A stretch of DNA of 64,000 nt from Cannabis sativa. Lineage: Eukaryota > Streptophyta > Magnoliopsida > Rosales > Cannabaceae. A program made the translations under genes and the position numbers. The DNA lies in contig NC_083602.1 of NCBI RefSeq assembly GCF_029168945.1, forward strand, positions 70,142,600 through 70,206,599. The letters run 5' to 3'. Below the pieces are notes generated by a model, which was given only the letters and a program-made list of their open reading frames with translations, did no database searches and had not been told where the DNA came from. Shown one piece after another: positions 22,162 through 33,872 of this stretch; position 1 is the first letter of the stretch; each line of letters opens with the position of its first letter.

Positions 22162-22942
22162 TGTTGCTCCTAAATTCGCCCAATATACGTGGACCAGTCA
22201 AGAGGGAACACGTGGATCAGATAACTTGGAAAGATTTGCTAAGTCTTTTTTATGCCACCAGGAAGCGCTATTGACATGGGTCCCGGAGGAGACACCCGGA
22301 GTATAAGCTACTTCCGGAAGTTAGTATAGCGTGAAGGCTCTCCGGGATGTGTCAGGTCTCTCCCGAGAAATCAAGTCGCATTTAATGCTGCATGGGAGGA
22401 AGCGTGTTGGGACTGTAACACGCAATAAAGTCTGATGGCACAACCCCCAAACAGCAGCGCTACAGTAATGATCATTTAAGTCTAGCGACGGCTACTCTGC
22501 GAAGAGTCACGTCAATCATAAGACAAAAAGGACATTCTCCATAAAAACCCTACAGCACCTAGGGATTTGACCATGCATCACCCATGGTATATTCATCGGA
22601 AATGCCCAACTTTATGGATACTTACAGATACATGTGTAAGAACAATTCTAGGGATTACCCCGCCAAAACACTATAAATACCCCCTCAAAGCTCATTTAAT
22701 GGGGTCGGAGAATCTTGGTTGCAAAAGAGCAAGAAGAGAAAAACTCACCAAGAACATTCTCTGTGTTTAAGGGAAAAAACATTCTCTCAAGTGTAAAATC
22801 TGTATTAAATACATCCATTAATGACAGTGGCTCGTGGACTAAGGCTCATTAACGCCCCAACCACGTAAAAAGTCTTCATCTCGCTTTCTTACAGCTTATT
22901 ATTAAAATATATTTCAATAGTTGCCGAAAACCTCGGTCAACA
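22162..22942 (+). repeat. 3' LTR of element A
   Basis: 781 bp. By eye it differs from the 5' LTR by five transitions and one extra T. TATAAATA is at 22672-22679. Confidence 0.97.
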
Positions 22943-22947
22943 GGTAT
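22943..22947. repeat. target site duplication GGTAT of element A (right)
   Basis: It matches 10398-10402; the LTR of B continues immediately after. Confidence 0.95.
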
Positions 22948-24499
22948 TCTTACACCTTGGAAAAGTATTATGTCCTTTCCAGGACATTGGCAAAGTTTAC
23001 CAGTATCGGATGTATGGAGTAATATCTATTAGATATATTAAAACTTACCGTAATATCTATTCAATTCAATATCACCTGTTGATCCTAGATCAAATGATCT
23101 TAATCCTGATATGGTTAGGTTCAATCTCAAGAGTGTTATCCGTGTTCTTTGATTTGTTAGTTAAGCCTACTTTTGGGTCAGGGTGATACGTACATTTTGG
23201 GAACACGGTAGTGCAATTGAGTGGGAGCGCTAACATAAATATGGAATCTATAGCTTCTATTTGGCAAATAGAAAGTAAAGGACGATTTCCTTCGAGCTTA
23301 ACCAAACGAAGATAAATGGTGGAGATCTCATTTCACTTAGCTGAAATATCATTTATACAGGGTTAAGTGTTTTAAGGATAAAATACATTGAAGGTGTAGC
23401 GGTAACAGTAGTGCCTTTTCAGTGTAAATCATCTATATAGAGGATCATTGATCACATTAGGGTTATAACAATGGATAACTAATGACGTGTCTATATCATG
23501 GAACATATAGAGTGTTCTATATGACTGAGAGTGCAATTTCAAGTTCTAAGTGTGGATTCAATGAGGAATTAATAAGTTAGGGAATTTGCTTGGTAAATTC
23601 GGTTCGACTTATTGGAAGCTCGGTTATATAGACCCATGGTCCCCATACTAGTTGAGACCATACTGCTTGTAAGACTCAGTTAATTGATTTTAATTAATCA
23701 ATTAAAATTCTAAAGTTAGACTATGTCTACTTTGTGAATTTTCACTAAGCAAGGGTAAAAACAGAAAATAGAGAGTTTAAAGGGTATATTTATTAATTGA
23801 GAAACTTTGATTATTTTTTATAAATAAATTCAATAAATGACAATATATTATTTAATAATTAATTATAGTTATTAAATAATTAGATTTGACATTTATGTAG
23901 TTGAAAGAGAGAATTGACAATCTTTGAGAAAATGGGAAACTAGAAATGATGAAATAGGAAAGTTGGAAAAGTGGAAGGCTTGTGTTTCCTCAATACACGG
24001 CCCGCCACCTTTACCCCGATTTCTCATTTTATTTTTCATTTTTAAATGCCAAATAATTCAACTTTAACCCTATGTGGTATTCTATAAATTGAAGGTAAAG
24101 GCTTCAGGTTTGACAGACACTTTACTGAATATTCTCTCAAACACTATGAAACGGGCACTCTCTTTCTCTTTCTTTCTTCTCTGTTTTCGAATTACCTTTG
24201 AGTGATGAGTATTGCCCACACACATTAAGTGGTATCTCAATCATAGTATGTAAGACTATGGAAATTCTGCATCAAAGAAGGAGAAAAGAAGATCCAGATT
24301 CAGATCTTGATTATGCTCTGCTACAGAAAGGAATCAAGGGCTAGAGATCTGAATGGAAGAAGTCATAATATTCCGTTGCACCCACTGTAAGGTTTTCTAA
24401 CTTTATATGTGTTTATTTTCATTATTTTAGAATTCATATTAGGTTGTTAATCCAACATACTTGGTAGTAAATCTAGATCCTGGTAAAATAATTCCAACA
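22948..24499 (+). repeat. 5' LTR of element B, second part
   Basis: It aligns with 30860-32400 and ends AATTCCAACA. TATAAATT near 24083 corresponds to the TATAAATAG of the 3' LTR. A short deletion relative to the 3' LTR lies near 23015-23030. Confidence 0.92.
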
Positions 24500-24501
24500 A
24501 C

Positions 24502-24518
24502 TGGCACCAGAGCCATGG
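24502..24518 (+). promoter_or_regulatory. primer binding site of element B
   Basis: TGGCACCAGAGCCATGG lies 2 nt after the LTR. It differs by two transitions from the usual copia initiator-Met site (TGGTATCAGAGCC). Confidence 0.75.
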
Positions 24519-27500
24519 TAATGATTTACTTTCATGTAATCTGAATTAAAACGATGATTTATATGTTTTTGTGTTGATTTGGATGGTTTCATGTGGTTTA
24601 TGTGTTAGTTGATGAATGTATATGTTGTACAGTACCTTTTTCCATGAAAAATATTTTTTTTTTTGATTTTTGAAAATACTTTATTTGGATTCCTTGTGAA
24701 AAATTAAGCAATTTTTTTTTACGGAACTCGATTCCGATAAAAATTGAAAAAGTTAGGAAAATCGAGATTTTGGGTATGCATGGTGCTCAATCGCGCGCGC
24801 ATGAAGGCTGCGTGCGGCCTGTTGCACGCCCATTCTTGGGCAGTTTCCCAAAAGTTGCGATTTTTGGGGCTTTTCCCCAAAAATCCAATTTTTTCATGGG
24901 ATTGTTTCCCAAAATTCATTTTTGTTTTTTTTTTTAAATATGTCTAAATTGAAATATTTCCAATTTTAAATATTTTCAATTTAGAATTTTTCCAATTTTA
25001 AATATTTCCTTTTTGGAATATTTCCTATTATGGTCAGATTTAAAAATTTGTTAACGTCTTTAATATTTATTTGTTATTTAATTATAAGATTAGATATTTT
25101 GATATTTAATATATTTTAAATTTAAAGATATCTTTGTCTTTTTATTTAAAATATAATATTAAAATTATCTTATATGACAAATTAAATAATGAATAAATTT
25201 GAAATTAACATAGATATTTTTATAGATATACTTACCATAATGTTTTTCAAATTCAAAAATTTGTTATTTTGTTAAATATTTAATTATTTATAAATTATAA
25301 GTTTAAAAATGATATTTTTTCTATATATATATATCATTTTTTCCTTATTAGAAATTTATAAATCATATCTTAAATATTTAAATAACTTAGATATTTTTGT
25401 AGAGATTTGAATATTGCTTAATTTGAGATATTTTGACATATAATTATGGTAATTATTATTCATTTATTATTTTATTCCTAAAATAATAATTATCTAACCA
25501 AATCTATATTAAAATTGGTTTATTTTATTAAATTATAAGATCTGAAAGTGATATTGAAGATTCTTTCTTTTCAAATCATTGATCTTATTACATATTTAAT
25601 TTAATTTAATTCAAATAAACCTAGATATTTTAAAATTAGTTTCCTTTATTTTGTTAGTTTAAGAATAATAATTTAATTATATTAATATCTTATTTCACAT
25701 CTGTTACATGGACAATGTTTGTTTATTTTATATTGTTTATTCAAAAACTTTTTTTAGCAAACCTATTATTTATCTGATCTAAATTGCTATGATTAACTTG
25801 TTGACAGATCCAATGATCTGATTTTAATCATAGTCTAATTGACGATAGATCTTATAAATAATTTGTAACAGGTAAATTTTGTACTTCTTTCATCTGTGTA
25901 AACCTAGTAACATGATAGGGCCCATCCAAATCATTTGACCTGTGTGAGCCTATATGTTTGCTTCTGGGCTTAGATGCATATAGGAAACCCATTTAAGTTT
26001 TTACTAAGTAAATGGACTAAGTTGCTAAAATAAAATTTGACATAAGTAATTTTATTTCGGCCCAATTAGATTTGGGCTTATTCAATGAATAACAATTATT
26101 TATTTAAAGGTTAAATTCCTCTCTTTTGGGCCTTGTGTGAGAGTTGGGGGCCTATAGAAGTGGGTACGACATACTGAACCCAGTTCCCCCTCACTTGAAC
26201 TACCCCAATTGTGAAGGCCCATTTGCCTTATTTAAATAATTGTATTAGGTTAATTATATTAGTCTAACCTAATTAAAATTGAATTAGCAACATAATTAAC
26301 TTTTAAAATATATGAAATTTATTTTTCATTTTAATATTTTAAAGTTAATTTTAGAAAAAAAACTTAGTTAATGATATATATTCTAGATAGTTATTTCTAG
26401 TACTAATTATTATTTCTAATACTAAATAGGAAAATATCATTGATTGTGAAATTAATTGTTTAATAATTAATTTTGGTACAATGTAAGTTTAGTATATTTT
26501 CCTGGTATTAAACTAGAATTAATAATTAAGTTTCCTCTGTACTTAATTATTTATTTCTTGAATTTAATACATTTAATTAAATTGAAAATTTAAATATCTA
26601 AGTTGATTTTCATCATGATACTTAAATATTGTTATTTTCATGTAATTTAATTAAAGTGGAAAATTATTTTAAGTTTGGAATCTTTATTCAGAATAACTTA
26701 AGTTTGAATAATTTTCTAAATATATTTTATTTTATTTTATTAAACATTTCCCAAAATTTCGAAATTATATTTCTTTAATGTAGAAATTTCGATTTTTATT
26801 TGAAAAATAGATTAAAGTTGAAAATTATTTATTTAATTTTGGACCAACTTTAAATCAATGATTTTTCATTTAATGATCAATTAAAATAAATGAACTAAAA
26901 TATATAATAATTAGAAATTAAATTAATTAGTGTATGAAAGTCTAGATAGTTATTATCTGTTTTACTTGAAGTATTTTTCTAATGTATTTAATTAAATAGA
27001 AAATTAATATTTAAGTTGATTTTTAATCATGATACTTAAATATTTGAAATTTTTCTTAGATATTTAATTAAATAGGAAAATTATATTTTTTGTTGAAAAT
27101 TAATTTTTATTAATTTTGGGCTAACATAAAATTAGAGTAATTTTCTAGGATTTATTTTTATTTTATTTTAAAGCATTTTTGAAAGTAGTATTCTTATACA
27201 CTTCATTTTTCGAAATGCAATATATATTTATAGAAAATTAAATTTGAGTAGTAAATTATTTTAAATTAATTTTGAAACAACTTATATTGAATAATTTTCT
27301 AATTATTTATGGAAATTATTACTAAGATGTAAATAATTCACGTTATTTTCATATCCATCTAAGTATAATTTATAAATATTACATTAAAATTTATATTTAG
27401 AATATTTCATTCTAATTTGGAAATTTTAATTAAATAAATATATATTTAAAATAAATATTAGAAGAAAATACAACCTTCATTAAATAATGAGCTTTATTAT

Positions 27501-28560
27501 TATTAGGATATTCGATCTCCATTGTTGGTTTTACATAGCTATTGTTTTAGTGAGTAATCCTCCCTAATGGAGGAACGTTCATTAGCAAGTTAGCACCGTT
27601 TAATCTCGAAAGATAAGTAATCTTGTAAGTTTTTTATATAGTTTTGATCACCCTAATGGTGGCGACTGTATAAGACTTGCAAGAATATGAAACAATGGGG
27701 GAAGCTCATAAGATAGAATAGCCTTGACTCTCGCCTAAATGGGACAACGCGGATTCACATCTTGATCGAATAAAAGGTTGCTAGAATGTTTGACATTTTA
27801 GATGAGCTGACAACTCTATTCAATGGATGGTAGCTTTGACTCTCGCCTAAACGGGACACTGATATCAGTTTGTTGAAAACCTTGGAAATTATTTAGGATT
27901 GTATGTTTTAGTATTTTCACTTGTCATTCCTACTTGCTATATGCTTCATAATTTCTGAATTCTGTATGAATTTGTGTTGAACCATGTTATTTTCTGTTAT
28001 TAAATTGTAGTTTAATTTCAAATCTTCATTGTTGGTCTAACTTGGTTTGTTTTTCTAATGAGATAAATCCCTAATGGAATTTCACCATTAGACTAACATA
28101 AAAGTGTTAGATCTCGAAAGATAAATATTGTATATGCAACATCTAGCTGTTCATCAATTGATGATACCTTAGACTAGTATTTTACAATATGAAACAAGAA
28201 GATTGTATAAATAAGATTACTTTGACTCTCGCTAATCGGAGCATCGTTGGATTCTTATTTAAAACGAAATTATCCTAATTCCTCTTAGCTTATTCATTTC
28301 GAATCAGCTTAATGACATATCATTGGATGAATGGTCTATAAATCATATAAATTCATTATACATTTTCTCTTAAGAAATTAAATGACGCATATGATTATAT
28401 TCCCAAAATTTTATCCCAAAATGATATAAATCCTCAATCTTAGAAATCTCCTACTTGTATAGGCAAATTATAGAGTTAGATTAGTAGTGATGGTCCAAGA
28501 AAGAATTATTAATTATACAGTTACACTTTCACAAGTGTTTCATAACTATTTTCTTTCAAT
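24519..28560 (+). other. long AT-rich leader of element B
   Basis: About 4 kb with no reading frame over 70 codons. It is very AT-rich to about 27480. From 27480 to 28270 it contains a repeated module with TCTCGAAAGATAA (27605, 28112) and TTGACTCTCGC (27723, 27837, 28221). Element D carries the same modules in reverse at about 46240-46990. Confidence 0.7.
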
Positions 28561-30230
28561 GGATTTAAACTGTATGAGTTTAGTATTCTGTGACCAGAAT
28601 CCACTTGCATTATTCTAAGAACTCTTTGATGTAACTAAACTTAAGTCATCAAAAGATACAACCACATATTTTATAAATCTATGGCATTTGTATCTTGTTC
28701 ATAGTGGTTTTGACAAGATCATTCTCTGCAAAGAGTTAATATGCCTATATCCACTGAAATTAATTTCATCTCATTCGCAGATGGATGTACATTCAGGGGT
28801 GGATATGAGTTTTCGTTGTATTCTTAAAACGATCACTCTAGATTTTACCTTATTCAAAAGAAATTTGAAATGTTTGAAAATTTTCATGAATTTCTAGCAA
28901 TGGTAAGTGCTTAAAGATCTTGCGAACTGATAGGGGTGGAGAAAAAGTTAGTAAATATGCAGTTCAAAGATCATTAATTTGATTTTGAATTATATCCAAA
29001 CTTACCTCCCCAGAAATTCGAGTTGCATATTGATGATTAGTTACTACTCGTTGCCCAAATCCTTCTATGGTAATATAATTTCAGAATGATGCAATGGTTG
29101 TATACTTAATGTAAATCATTACTAGATTTATGGATGACCTAATCAAAATCTTAAGAAAAGCTAGAACTGTTAACCCTGGTTTGCATGTTTGTTAACTAGT
29201 CTAAGTGATTAGGGGTGGAGCATCCCATAGTCATTAGATAAGAAAGTATTTGTTTAAACAAATACTACTTTTCTAAGAAAATGACTAAGTCCGAAAATAA
29301 AGTAGCAAATAAAGGAGATATTTTTCTTGATTCCATAAGTGTTCTATCATCTTATTCGTTATAAGATGATCCCACTTCCTCTGTTGTCTTAACACAACCA
29401 AAGAGGTAAATACCATTTAGTTTTCTTAGACATAATTCACGGTACCTTGTCGTAGTGGGAGAGTTTCAAGGAACTTTACCTTCTCATGACTTGGAAGATA
29501 CTAGTGATTAAAATCCATTGTGAGTTTAAACAAGTAATGGATTGTCAAGATAAGAAACTAGGAAGAAAAGCCAATAGAACTATGGTTTTATCCATTCACA
29601 TGGAGTAGCCTAAAGTTTTCTATTACAAGGACATGAAAGGAAATTTTTGTTAATAAGTATATTCAATGGACTTAACAAAACTTCATGTTCCTAGTATTAT
29701 AGGTTTGAGTTTATCTAAACCTATGGCTTGTGGTATACCTGGTAATTACTTACTCTAATGCAAGCATAAGATGCTGAAGCATTTTTCTTTCCAATGGACA
29801 TCTATAGAAGCTTCACAACTTCTTATATATAGATTTTATTTATCTAAGGAAAAGTCTCAACTATTCCAGAGAAGATAAAGCCATGAAAGAATTTCTTAAA
29901 TCGACAGTGAGAGGTCTCAGATATGCTTTTGTATGCCTTAGACCAGACACCTGCTGTTGAGTGGGAGTAATGAGTAAGTATCAGATTAATCTAGGAGAGG
30001 AACATTGGAAGACAATCAAGTAAATCTTAAGATTAAGAAGAGGAACTATATGTTAGTCAATAAGAGTGATTTTGAAACTCTTAGACTACACCACATCAGA
30101 TTTCGAGACTTGCATGTGTGCTAAAAAGTCTACTGATGAGATGGTGATTACTTTAGGGGTGGAGTAGTGATTTTGGAGAAGTGTAAAAACCTATCTGAAA
30201 TCTCTTAGTCTGCCAGAAAGAGACTGAATG
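28561..30230 (+). pseudogene. copia pol relic of element B
   Basis: Broken frames give, in copia order: a pre-integrase motif (LWHLYLVHSGFDKI, about 28680); integrase core LKILRTDRGGE (about 28910); RT end YAFVCLRPDTCC then VMSKYQINLGEEHWKTIK (about 29920-30020); and an RNase H piece with STDEMVITLGVE (about 30135). Stops are frequent. No gag was recognised. Confidence 0.8.
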
Positions 30231-30565
30231 TTAAAGTTGCAGGAAAGGTACTTATTCAGTCTAAGGAAAGTTCTATACATTTGTGGCACTGTTCCAACTT
30301 GCCTTAACTACTAGGGTTACTTCCTGAATAACCAAGAAGTAGTTGCCAAAAGTATAGAATCCAGTATCCCAAGAGAGTAGACATATAGAGAGGAATTTCA
30401 CATTATCAAGGATTTTGTGATTAAGGAAGAGTAATGGTGGAGAAGAGGTTGTCTTTAATTCAACCTATCAGATCCTATTACGAGGAGTTTACTACTATTA
30501 CACTTGATTTGTATATCAAGGTGTTAATGATTATTTGAAATGCACTTTTTATTTTATATTAGTGT
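30231..30565 (+). other. 3' non-coding end of element B
   Basis: No coding signal beyond the RNase H relic. It matches, reversed, the sequence of D next to its polypurine tract (43830-44200). Confidence 0.6.
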
Positions 30566-30574
30566 AAGTGGGAG
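30566..30574 (+). promoter_or_regulatory. polypurine tract of element B
   Basis: AAGTGGGAG, two bases before the TG of the 3' LTR. The same tract is seen reversed in D at 43820-43828. Confidence 0.8.
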
Positions 30575-30576
30575 TT

Positions 30577-32400
30577 TGTTGCGTTTTATGCCCTAAATAA
30601 AACTCATTTCATATAATCAGATTTACTTATTAATAAAGATCAGAAATAAAATTTTATTTTGCATGGTTCACATGATTTATTTCATGAGTATATGTATATA
30701 ATGTATGAATTCTTTTTAAGTCCAGAACATATGAGTTTGTTAAAGATTATAGTGTTGTCAGCACAGTGGAATATAATCTTAATTATATATCAAAAGTTTA
30801 TTCCCTGATTTGTCAGAATACTGGAATTAGACTGACATGGTATAATCAGCGATAGGTATTCTTACACCTTGGAAAAGTGTTATGTCCTTTCCAGGACATT
30901 GGCAAAGTTTACCAGTATCAGTTTTATGGAGTATACATCGGAAGGGACCGATATTGAACTTTGATTAGATATATTAAAACTTACCGTAATATCTATTCAA
31001 TTCAATATCACCTGTTGATCCTAGATCAAATGATCTTAATCCTGATATGGTTAGGTTCAATCTCAAGAGTGTTATCCGTGTTCTTTGATTTCTTAGTTAA
31101 GCCTACTTTTGGGTCAGGGTGATACGTACATTTGGGGAACACGGTAGTGCAATTGAGTGGGAGCGCTAACATAAATATGGATGATTTCCTTCGAGCTTAA
31201 CCAAACGAATATAAATGGTGGAGATCTCATTTAACTTAGCTGAAATATCATTTATACAGGGTTAAGTGTTTTAAGGATAAAATACACTGAAGGTGTAGCG
31301 GTAACAGTAGTGCCTTTTCAGTGTAAATCATCTATATAGAGGATCATTGATCACATTAGGGTTATAATAATAGATAACTAATGACGTGTCTATATCAAGG
31401 AACATATAGAGCGTTCTATATGACTGAGAATGCAATTCCAAGTTCTAAGTGTGGATTCAATGAGGAATTAATAAGTTAGGGAATTTACTTGGTAAATTCG
31501 GTTTGACTTATTGGAAGCTCGGTTATATAGACCCATGGTCCCCATACTAGTTGAGACAATACTGCTTGTAAGACTCAGTTAATTGATTTTAATTAATCAA
31601 TTAAAATTCTAAAGTTAGACTATGTCTACTTTGTGAATTTTCACTAAGCAAAGGTAAAAACAGAAAATAGAGAGTTTAAAGGGTGTATTTATTAATTGAG
31701 AAACTTTGATTAGTTTTTATTAATAAATAAAATAAATGACAATATATTATTTAATAATTAATTATAGTTATTAAATATTTAGATTTGACATTTATGTAGT
31801 TGAAAGAGAGAATTGGCAATCTTTGAGAAAATGGGAAACTAGAAATGATGAAATAGGAAAGTTGGAAAAGTGGAAGGCTTGTGTTTCCTCAATACATGGC
31901 CAGCCACCTTTACCCCTATTTCTCCTTTTATTTTTCATTTTTAAATGCCAAATAATTCAACTTTAACCCTATGTGGTATTCTATAAATAGAAGGTAAAGG
32001 CTTCAGGTTTGACAGACACTTTACTGAATATTCTCTCAAACACTATGAAACCGCCACTCTCTCTCTCTCTTTCTTTCTTCTCTGTTTTCGAATTACCTTT
32101 GAGTGATGAGTAGTGCCCACACACATCAAGTGGTATCTCAATCATAGTATGTAAGACTATGGAAATTCTGCATCAAAGAAGGAGAAAAGAAGATCCAGAT
32201 TCAGATCTTGATTATGCTCTACTACAGAAAGGAATCAAGGGCTAGAGATCTGAATGAAAGAAGTCATAATATTCCGCTGCACCCACTGTAAGGTTTTCTA
32301 ACTTTATATGTGTTTATTTTCATTGTTTTAGAATTCATATTAGGTTGGTAATCCAACATACTTGGTAGTAAATCTAGATCCTGGTAAAATAATTCCAACA
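30577..32400 (+). repeat. 3' LTR of element B
   Basis: 1824 bp, TGTTGCGTTTTATG...AATTCCAACA. TATAAATAG is at 31982-31990. It preserves the empty insertion site of element A at 30855-30859. Confidence 0.93.
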
Positions 32401-32595
32401 TTTCAATATTCCAACTGAAAGGAATCAAGGGCTAGAGATCTGAATGGAAGAAGTCATAATATTCCGCTGCACCCACTGTAAGGTTTTCTAACTTTATATG
32501 TGTTTATTTTCATTGTTTTAGAATTCATATTAGGTTGGTAATCCAACATACTTGGTAGTAAATCTAGATCCTGGTAAAATAATTCCAACATTTCA
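32401..32595. repeat. tandem duplication of the B LTR end with repeated TTTCA
   Basis: 32417-32590 copies the last 174 bp of the 3' LTR (32227-32400). TTTCA follows both copies (32401-32405, 32591-32595), and an 11-bp linker ATATTCCAACT follows the first TTTCA. The copies differ by only about one base. The duplication therefore arose after or during insertion of B. Confidence 0.93.
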
Positions 32596-33552
32596 AAAGG
32601 CTAAAAATGTAGCAACTTTTATTCACCAAAGGCTACATTAGTTCCAACCGCACCAATCTAATTGGTATGTCCCTATTCGTACAGACATTTGCACAGGAAC
32701 TTGGGAGAAATATTATCCTGATTTTCACGTACCTAACATGGAATTATTTATGTGGACAAAAACAGCACCATGTGGCAATACAACTCACCAAAAAAAAGTC
32801 CAAGTCAGTACCTTAGCAAACGGGGACCTCGACACTCAAACGAAATATCAAGTGATAGACTAGCTTCCCCAAAGAAGCTGGCTGGACACCCCTAGCTGGC
32901 CCTATGGCTGGCCAGTCTCTAGAAAAAACCAAGACCAACCAGCCTACTACCTACAGGTGTCTCTGCGGCTAGGGAAAGGCCTGGCAGGAGTTTTTGTATA
33001 ATTCTACACATTGACTGCGAGTTAAGCTGGGAATTGGGCCCTAATAGCCCAATAAAACAATTGAAAAATATCCACGTTAAAGGGTATTTTAGACTTTTGT
33101 ATATAACTAATTTAATATACAAATATTTAAGGGTTTCAATTGTAAATTAGAATTTAAGGTTTCATATATAAAGGCCTTAAGATTAATCTAGAAATCCTAA
33201 GTCTCTAAGTCTCATTCTAGCCTCAAAGTAATAAAGTTTTAAGCCTATGTCTAATAACTATCTTTCTTGCTCTCTCTTAAATGCCCATACAATCATTCTT
33301 AACACATGAGATTTGTCAACCTTGATTTATACTTTGTATCCTTAAGAAATCTCACCTATAGGAATCTGAATAGTATTATCCCTAAGTATCAATACAACTA
33401 AAAGGAGAGTAGGTCATTATACGCTATCATAGGAGGCCAAACCTCTATAACAATTCTGTGTGTTCTTTACTTTCTCATTCTAATTGTGTAAGACATGGCA
33501 AACATCAAATTCCTACAACTCCATTGTCGGTTGACCACTTTTCAAGGTCAAC
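32596..33552 (+). mobile_element. element H, right part with probable 3' LTR end
   Basis: It continues H after copia B. TGGCTGGCC words at 32878-32920 match 9222-9545. A TATATAAAGG box near 33164 and the terminus TTTCAAGGTCAACA at 33552, like the GGTCAACA end of A and F LTRs, suggest a 3' LTR. Its start cannot be fixed because the 5' copy is outside the window. Confidence 0.55.
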
Positions 33553-33872
33553 AAGCACTATTATAAATTATTTTTTCCCTAAAACTTTAATGTTGTTTTT
33601 TAAAAAAATCACTATTATAATTTCTTATTATTTTATGTTAAGTATTAGTTTTTTTTTGTTAAATAATATTATTATCTAAGTAAATTATATATAATATTAG
33701 TTAAAATCACAAAATATTAAGTATAAAAAATTAAGCGTTTATACTAAGTATCTGTACATTGCACATAAATTTAATATTATATTTATATCTAAAAACATGT
33801 ATAATTATTTCTTATTCTCTCTTTAAAAATATTTTATTTTCTTATTTAGTTCTGATAAATAAATTGTAAAAA
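33553..33872. other. AT-rich sequence, nothing recognised
   Basis: Homopolymer-rich sequence with no gene or terminal repeats found. Confidence 0.6.

Larger units (their letters stand above)
10403..22942 (+). mobile_element. element A, young Tat-type Ty3/gypsy retrotransposon with an intact antisense gene
   Basis: A complete 12,540-bp insertion: LTRs of 780 and 781 bp, PBS, gag-pol on the + strand, a 36-bp tandem array, a spliced gene on the - strand, polypurine tract and 5-bp GGTAT duplication. By eye the two LTRs differ by five transitions and one 1-bp indel, so the insertion is recent. The RT-RH-second RH-integrase order without a chromodomain places it in the Tat branch. gag-pol is broken by one frameshift and one stop, so A needs help in trans to move. 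Confidence 0.95.
10119..32400 (+). mobile_element. element B, Ty1/copia retrotransposon, split by element A
   Basis: The LTRs start TGTTGGGTTTTATGCC / TGTTGCGTTTTATGCC and end AATTCCAACA. The target duplication TTTCA is at 10114-10118 and 32401-32405. The PBS fits the initiator-Met type of copia elements, and AAGTGGGAG precedes the 3' LTR. Without the nested gypsy element A it would be about 9.7 kb. The internal region holds only a decayed copia pol and a long AT-rich leader, so it is not autonomous. Lineage within copia is not assigned. Confidence 0.9.

Noticed and set aside
23090..23305. Open frame on the minus strand with relatives at 43172-43390 and 61602-61841
   Set aside because: All lie at the same place in LTRs of the B/D/G copia family; similarity reflects LTR homology and no start context or protein family is seen.
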